Source: Halorubrum distributum JCM 10118
Lineage (GTDB): Archaea > Halobacteriota > Halobacteria > Halobacteriales > Haloferacaceae
DNA length: 64,000 nt
Direction: 5' to 3'
Assembly: GCF_000337335.1 (NCBI RefSeq)
Contig: NZ_AOJN01000023.1
Coordinates: 50,627-114,626, forward strand
The first letter of the stretch is position 1. Each line of letters starts with the position of its first letter. Made by a program: the position numbers and the translations under genes. The notes under the pieces were generated by a model. It was not told the DNA's origin and searched no databases. It worked only from the letters and a program-made list of their open reading frames with translations. Shown here in pieces: positions 59,465 to 64,000 of this stretch.

Positions 59465-60628
59465 GTGTTCGCCGGAGCCGACGAGTACGACGTCGACGTG
59501 ACGGTCGACGAGCGGGCGGTCGAGCGGCTGCTCTCGGTCCGCCCGACCGACGTCGACGCGGCCGACCGGCTCACCTTCGCGCGCAACGTCTTCATCCCGC
59601 TCACGACGGCGTGCCGGTACTCCTGTACGTACTGTACCTACTACGACGTGCCCGGCGAGGCGTCGCTCCTGTCGCCCGAGGAGGTGCGCGAGCAGTGCCG
59701 CGTCGGCGCCGACGCGGGCTGTACGGAGGCGCTTTTCACCTTCGGCGACGAGCCCGACGAGCGGTACACCGAGATCCACGAGACGCTCGCGGAGTGGGGG
59801 TTCGACTCGGTCCACGACTACCTCTACCGCGCCTGCGAGATCGCCTTGGAGGAGGGGCTGCTCCCCCACTCGAACCCCGGCGACCTGACCGAGGGCCAGT
59901 TCGCCGACCTCCGCGAGGTGAACGCGTCGATGGGCGTCATGCTGGAGACGACCGCCGACGTCGACGCGCACAGCGGTGGCCGCCGGAAGACGCCCGGCCA
60001 GCGGCTCAACACGATCCGCGCGGCGGGTCGGCAGGGCGTCCCGTTCACCACCGGAATCTTGGTCGGGATCGGGGAGGACTGGCGCGACCGCGCCGAGAGC
60101 CTGCTCGCGATCCGCGAGCTCCACGAGCGACACGGTCACGTCCAGGAGGTCATCGTCCAGAACGTCGTCCCCAACGAGCGCTCCGACTTCCCGAAGCCCG
60201 ACCTCGCGACGATGCGCCGAGTCGTGGCGATGGCCCGCGCGGCGCTCCCGCCCGAGGTGTCGGTTCAGGTGCCGCCGAACCTCTCGCCGGCGGCGGACCT
60301 CGTCGACTGCGGGATCGACGACCTGGGCGGCGTCTCGCCGGTGACGGACGACTACATCAACCCGGCGTACGAGTGGCCAGACCACGGGGAGCTCGAAGCG
60401 GTGGCGGACGCCGGCGGCGTCCCCCTCCGCGAGCGCCTCCCGACGTACGCGCGGTTCCTCCCTGACGAAATCCGGCCCGCGGGCGTCGACCCCGCCCCGG
60501 AGCCCGACGGTCGCGAGGCGTGGATCCCGCCGACGGTCCGAGAACGGATCGCCGCGGACGACGTCCACGGGCGCCGGCTGCGAGCGGTCGCGCGCGGCGA
60601 CGGGCCGCTCGCGGTTCGGAGCGACTGA
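59465..60628 (+). CDS. cofG: 7,8-didemethyl-8-hydroxy-5-deazariboflavin synthase subunit CofG
   Basis: 387 residues, radical SAM. With CofH it makes the F0 chromophore of coenzyme F420. The cluster cysteines are C50, C54 and C57 in ACRYSCTYCTYY. GDEPDERYTEIHETLAEWGFDSVHDYL and PHSNPGDLTEGQF are CofG-type motifs. TTTTTAAACG (59436-59445) is about 26 bases before the GTG at 59465, so that is the leaderless start; a frame 101 codons longer is rejected. cofH is not in the window. Confidence 0.93.
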   Translation: MFAGADEYDVDVTVDERAVERLLSVRPTDVDAADRLTFARNVFIPLTTACRYSCTYCTYYDVPGEASLLSPEEVREQCRVGADAGCTEALFTFGDEPDERYTEIHETLAEWGFDSVHDYLYRACEIALEEGLLPHSNPGDLTEGQFADLREVNASMGVMLETTADVDAHSGGRRKTPGQRLNTIRAAGRQGVPFTTGILVGIGEDWRDRAESLLAIRELHERHGHVQEVIVQNVVPNERSDFPKPDLATMRRVVAMARAALPPEVSVQVPPNLSPAADLVDCGIDDLGGVSPVTDDYINPAYEWPDHGELEAVADAGGVPLRERLPTYARFLPDEIRPAGVDPAPEPDGREAWIPPTVRERIAADDVHGRRLRAVARGDGPLAVRSD

Positions 60629-60723
60629 CGCGCCGCCGCTTCGGGGCGATCGACGCCTCGCGCCGGACGTAAACAACCGCGCTGCCAGTAGCTTCTTTAT
60701 ATAGTCTCGTGAAAGAGTCTCTG

Positions 60724-61584
60724 ATGGCTCCCTTACAGTTCGACGCGATCACGAACGCGGTCGACGTGGCGGCGCTCGCGACCACGGCGCTCCGGTTCGT
60801 CGCCGGCTTCCTCGCCGTGTTGTTGCTCGGAAGACTCGTCCTGATTCCCGGGCTCCGGCGGGTCGTCAGGTCGCGCGGGTTCGACGAGGCCGTGTTGAGC
60901 CTCGGGACGAACGTCCTCAACGCCGTCATCTGGGTGGCCGCGATCGCGATCGGCTTCGCCGTGGCCGGCTACGGGAGCTTCCTCTCGGCGTTCGCGGTGT
61001 TCGGCGGCGCCATCGCGCTCGCGGTCGGCTTCGCCGCGCAGGACCTCCTCGGGAACTTCGTCGCCGGCGTGTTCATCCTCAAGGACAAGCCGTTCGCGGT
61101 CGGCGACTGGATCGAGTGGGGCGGCAACTCCGGTCGCGTCGAGGAGATCGACCTTCGCGTCTCGCGGGTCCGGACGTTCGACAACGAGCTGGTGACGGTG
61201 CCGAACGGCGACCTCGCGAACAGCGCGGTGACGAACCCCGTCGCCTACGACACGCTCCGACAGAAGTTCGTCTTCGGGATCGGGTACGACGACGACATCG
61301 AGACGGCGACCGACATCATCGTCGAGAAGGCCGAGGCCCACGAGGAGATCCTCGACGACCCCGGCGTCTCGGTCCGGCTCGTCGAGCTCGGCGACTCGGC
61401 CGTCGGGCTCCAGTCGCGCTGGTGGATCGCCGACCCCGACCGCGGCGACTTCGTCCGCGTGCGCTCCGAGTACGTCACCGCGGTGAAGGAGGCGTTCGAC
61501 GACGCCGGCATCGACATGCCGTACGTCCACCGGCAGCTCACCGGGAGCGTCGAAGTGATCGAGGACGTCGCCGCCGACGAGTAG
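60724..61584 (+). CDS. small-conductance mechanosensitive channel (MscS family)
   Basis: 286 residues. Three N-terminal hydrophobic segments, with the pore helix near residues 90-120 (GGAIALAVGFAAQDLLGNFVAGVFIL). This is followed by the MscS beta domain (KPFAVGDWIEWGGNSGRVEEIDLRVSRVRTFDNELVTVPNGDLANSAVTN). It opens under membrane tension and protects against hypo-osmotic shock, relevant for a halophile. CTTTATATAGTC (60693-60704) favours the ATG at 60724 over a GTG at 60709. The 3' end lies three bases from the converging MATE gene. Confidence 0.93.
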   Translation: MAPLQFDAITNAVDVAALATTALRFVAGFLAVLLLGRLVLIPGLRRVVRSRGFDEAVLSLGTNVLNAVIWVAAIAIGFAVAGYGSFLSAFAVFGGAIALAVGFAAQDLLGNFVAGVFILKDKPFAVGDWIEWGGNSGRVEEIDLRVSRVRTFDNELVTVPNGDLANSAVTNPVAYDTLRQKFVFGIGYDDDIETATDIIVEKAEAHEEILDDPGVSVRLVELGDSAVGLQSRWWIADPDRGDFVRVRSEYVTAVKEAFDDAGIDMPYVHRQLTGSVEVIEDVAADE

Positions 61585-61587
61585 GCC

Positions 61588-63039
61588 TCACCCGACCTCT
61601 TCCTCCGCGTCGCCCGCGTCGGGCCGGTACTGCCGGCTGACCGCCTGCCAGCGGTTCGAGCGGAACCGGTAGCCGTTCAGTCCGGCCGGCACGAGCTTCT
61701 CCGCCACCAGCGCCGCGTAGAGGCCGCCGACGCCGAGCGGCGTGACGAGCCCGACCAGCGCGACCGGGAGCGCGAACGCGTACAGCCCGATCATCGACGC
61801 GACGAAGGGCCACCGCGTGTCGCCCGCGCCGCGCAGCGACCCCGTGATCGAGCCGTCGACGCCGAGCGGGACCGCCGAGACCGCGGCGGCGACGACGAAC
61901 GCCGCCGTCGCGCTCACCGCGGCCGGGTCGTCGACGAACACGCCGGCGATCGGCGCGGCGGCGGCGATCACGGCGGCCGACGCGAGGACGTAGACGACCG
62001 CAGACAGGGCGATCACGTCGCGGCCGTACGCGGTCGCGAGCGACTCCTCGCCCGCGCCGAGCCGCTGGCCGACGAGCGTGCTCGCGGCGATCGAGAACCC
62101 CCAGCTGAAGGAGCCGAGCAGGGCCCTGACGCGGCGGCCGACCTCCAGGGCGGCGACCGTCGCGGAGCCGAACGACGACGCGATCCAGAGGAGGGGGAAG
62201 ACGACGACACCCTCGGCAACCCGCCGCGCGATGAGCGGTGCGGACACGCGGAGCAGCTGTCGGGTGAGCCCCGCGTCGAGCCACGGCCCGGAAACGCCGA
62301 CCGGCACGGGCGAGGCGCCGCGGCCGAAGTACGAGCGCCCGGTCATCCCCCACGCGAGGACGAGCCCGACGGCGGCGATGGAGACCGCGGTGCCGAGCCC
62401 CGCGCCGAACACGCCCAGTCCCGCGCCGAGGACGAGCCACGTCGTGAGGACGACGTTCAGCATCGCGCCGCCGGCGCGCGCGACCATCGGGGTGCGGGTG
62501 TCGCCGACGCCGGCGTACGTCCGGCTGGCGATCATGTTGAAGAACTCGAAGGCGAGCGCTGGCGCCGTCACGACGAGGTAGGTCGTCCCCGCGGACAGCG
62601 CCGCCCCGTCGCCGCCGACGAGGCCGATCAGCCGCTCCGCGCCGAGGACGTAGCCCGCGACGATCGGCGCGACGAGCAGCGCGGCCACGAGCAGCGACTG
62701 CTTGACGACCAATCCCGCCCGCTCGCTCTCGTCGCCGCCGTAGTTCTGCGAGACGAGCGAGACGGTGCCGCCCGCGAGTCCGATGGAGACGAACTTCGCG
62801 AGCTGCCAGAACGCGAAGGCGTACCCGAGCCCGGCGACCGCCGAGACGCCGAGCGCGTACCCGATCACGGCGAGGTCGACGGTGTTCTTCGACATGATCG
62901 CGAACCCCGTCACGATCCTGGGCCACGCGAGTCCCATCGTCTCGTCGAGCCGCGATCGGTCGATGACGCCGGCCCGGTCGAGAGCGCCCGCGACCGCCTC
63001 GCCGACGCGGACGGCGCCGTTCCGGAGCCGGGATAACAT
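61588..63039 (-). CDS. MATE family efflux transporter
   Basis: 483 residues, about twelve hydrophobic segments in two homologous halves. The opening SRLDETMGLAWPRIVTGFAIMSKNTVDLAVIG and FAGVGDTRTPM-like AGVGDTRTPMVARAG (and the second-half GSLRGAGDTRWPFVAS) are MATE signatures. It exports cationic compounds with Na+ or H+ as driving ion. A conserved acidic residue in the first segment is present. The substrate is unknown. Confidence 0.92.
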   Translation of the reverse strand: MLSRLRNGAVRVGEAVAGALDRAGVIDRSRLDETMGLAWPRIVTGFAIMSKNTVDLAVIGYALGVSAVAGLGYAFAFWQLAKFVSIGLAGGTVSLVSQNYGGDESERAGLVVKQSLLVAALLVAPIVAGYVLGAERLIGLVGGDGAALSAGTTYLVVTAPALAFEFFNMIASRTYAGVGDTRTPMVARAGGAMLNVVLTTWLVLGAGLGVFGAGLGTAVSIAAVGLVLAWGMTGRSYFGRGASPVPVGVSGPWLDAGLTRQLLRVSAPLIARRVAEGVVVFPLLWIASSFGSATVAALEVGRRVRALLGSFSWGFSIAASTLVGQRLGAGEESLATAYGRDVIALSAVVYVLASAAVIAAAAPIAGVFVDDPAAVSATAAFVVAAAVSAVPLGVDGSITGSLRGAGDTRWPFVASMIGLYAFALPVALVGLVTPLGVGGLYAALVAEKLVPAGLNGYRFRSNRWQAVSRQYRPDAGDAEEEVG

Positions 63040-63152
63040 TGGACCGCGGTACGGACCGGGCGGGCTTGTGTCTGTCCGTCCGACCCGCGTCCCCGGGCTC
63101 GCCCGTCCGCGGAGCGCAACCGTTTTTACCTGACTATCCGCTTGTACCACGC

Positions 63153-63785
63153 ATGAATATCGGCGGGTGGCAGACGTATCTCGTCACGGCGACGAGCCGC
63201 TCCGCGGGGCGCACGACGCCGGAGGTGGTCGCGGCCGCGCTGGACGGTGGCGTTGACGTCGTCCAGCTCCGCGACAAAGCGGCGAGTGCGCGGGAGCGCT
63301 ACGAGACGGGGCTTCGGCTCCGCGAGCTGACCGCCGAGGCGGGCGTCCCGCTCGTGGTGAACGACCGGATCGACCTCGCCGCCGCGGTCGACGCCGACGG
63401 CGTCCACCTCGGGCAGTCGGACCTCCCGGTCGCGGTCGCCCGCGAACAGCTGGGCGAGGAGGCCGTCGTCGGCGTCTCGGCCTCGACGGTCGAACAGGCC
63501 GAGGCGGCCGAGGCCGCGGGCGCGGACTACCTCGGCGTCGGCGCCGTCTACGGCACCGACTCGAAGGACGTCTCCGGCGACCGGAACGGGATCGGCGTCG
63601 AGCGGATCGCCGCGGTCGCCGACGCGGTCGAGATACCCGTGATCGGGATCGGCGGCATCGACGCGGGGAACGCGGCGCCGGTGGTTGCGGCGGGCGCGAC
63701 CGGCGTCGCGGTCCTGTCGGCGATCACGGCCGCCGAGGACCCGGCGGCGGCGACCGCGGCGATCCGGGAGGCGGTGACGGAGTGA
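63153..63785 (+). CDS. thiE: thiamine phosphate synthase
   Basis: 210 residues, TIM barrel. It joins HMP-PP and HET-P to make thiamine phosphate. GVDVVQLRDKAASARE, VVNDRIDLAAAVDADGVHLGQSDLP, and GADYLGVGAVYGTDSKDV with IGGIDAGNAAPVV are all family motifs. The length is normal. GTTTTTACC (63122-63130) lies about 27 bases upstream of the ATG at 63153. Confidence 0.95.
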   Translation: MNIGGWQTYLVTATSRSAGRTTPEVVAAALDGGVDVVQLRDKAASARERYETGLRLRELTAEAGVPLVVNDRIDLAAAVDADGVHLGQSDLPVAVAREQLGEEAVVGVSASTVEQAEAAEAAGADYLGVGAVYGTDSKDVSGDRNGIGVERIAAVADAVEIPVIGIGGIDAGNAAPVVAAGATGVAVLSAITAAEDPAAATAAIREAVTE

Positions 63786-63819
63786 GGCGAACGCGGCCGG
63801 ACCGACGCGTCCGGCTCGT

Positions 63820-64000
63820 TCACCACTCGCGTTCGAACTCGGGGGCGAACAGCCGCGCCGACATCGGCGCCGGGTCGCCCTCGGTGAGGTTGTACTCCGA
63901 GAAGTCGGTGACGCCAGCCTCGCGGAGGAGCTCTTCGTCGTAGAAGCTCTCGCCCGTGCACTCCGCCGGGTCGCGCGCGAGGATCTCGAGGACCGCGTCG
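63820..64000 (-). CDS. C-terminus of an SDR-type oxidoreductase (HSDL2-like)
   Basis: 60 residues remain; the start is beyond the window. ILARDPAECTGESFYDEELLREAGVTDFSEYN resembles the C-terminal segment of HSDL2-type short-chain dehydrogenases. The stop is TGA at 63820-63822 (minus strand). The catalytic YxxxK motif lies outside the window, so the family call rests on the tail only. Confidence 0.55.
   Translation of the reverse strand, partial: DAVLEILARDPAECTGESFYDEELLREAGVTDFSEYNLTEGDPAPMSARLFAPEFEREW

Overview
The window looks like chromosomal DNA from a halophilic archaeon, most likely Halorubrum or a close relative. The genus is an inference. The evidence is very high GC with strong third-position GC, and strongly acidic predicted proteins. 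Many genes have a TATA-like box about 25-30 bases before an ATG or GTG, which indicates leaderless transcripts. Signature genes agree: a CetZ tubulin-like protein, TrmY, the F420 genes cofC and cofG, a type of MATE/NhaC/Usp complement common in haloarchaea, Tat-type signal peptides, and many families known only from haloarchaea. There are about 60 protein genes and three tRNAs: His(GTG), Val(CAC) and Pro(CGG).

Layout. 1-436 is the right end of an IS200/IS605-type element carrying the tail of tnpB. 0.4-6.1 kb holds a conserved hypothetical gene, tRNA-His, an MBL hydrolase, a small two-gene membrane unit, a DUF433/DUF5615 toxin-antitoxin pair flanked by direct repeats, and an NhaC-type antiporter. 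6.2-14.6 kb is mostly metabolism: asd, a methyltransferase, a 3-hydroxyacyl-CoA dehydrogenase/enoyl-CoA hydratase fusion, an AlkA-like glycosylase, and a divergent pair of a RimK-protease fusion and an AstE-like deacylase. 15-26.5 kb holds pirin, an MFS transporter, two Usp genes, a flavoprotein, a D12-class adenine methylase, DUF63, DUF456, DUF2150, a TatD hydrolase and a two-domain VOC dioxygenase. 27-33 kb holds a coiled-coil protein, a cupin, a penicillin-acylase-family Ntn hydrolase with a membrane partner, and a CinA-N protein. 33.6-38.5 kb is a complete BMP-type nucleoside ABC transporter operon of visibly lower GC, lying between tRNA-Val and a degenerate copy of the tRNA-Val 3' end. 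38.8-51.6 kb holds an epoxide-hydrolase-like enzyme, a sulfatase-superfamily protein with GtrA, a TVP38 protein, DUF429, a REC-PAS histidine kinase, trmY with zinc proteins, pyrF, an MFS transporter and an ATP-grasp ligase. 51.7-64 kb holds tmk, a CNNM/CorC-like protein, a two-domain Usp, an NDUFA9-like reductase, CetZ, cofC, cofG, an MscS channel, a MATE exporter, thiE and the end of an SDR gene.

The most striking non-coding feature is a family of four dispersed elements of about 250-280 bases (near 11.3, 14.9, 26.8 and 46.5 kb). Each folds into the same set of long hairpins, and the paired arms differ between copies in a compensatory way. In three copies a TATA-like palindrome sits just outside one end. 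Non-Watson-Crick pairs are G.U only on the strand that this TATA box would transcribe. Short satellite units (GCGGCTGGGGCTTTGG...) follow the elements, and one copy carries a 54-base tandem array. The family behaves like a multicopy structured RNA or a RNA-like mobile element, and it is the best candidate here for something undescribed.
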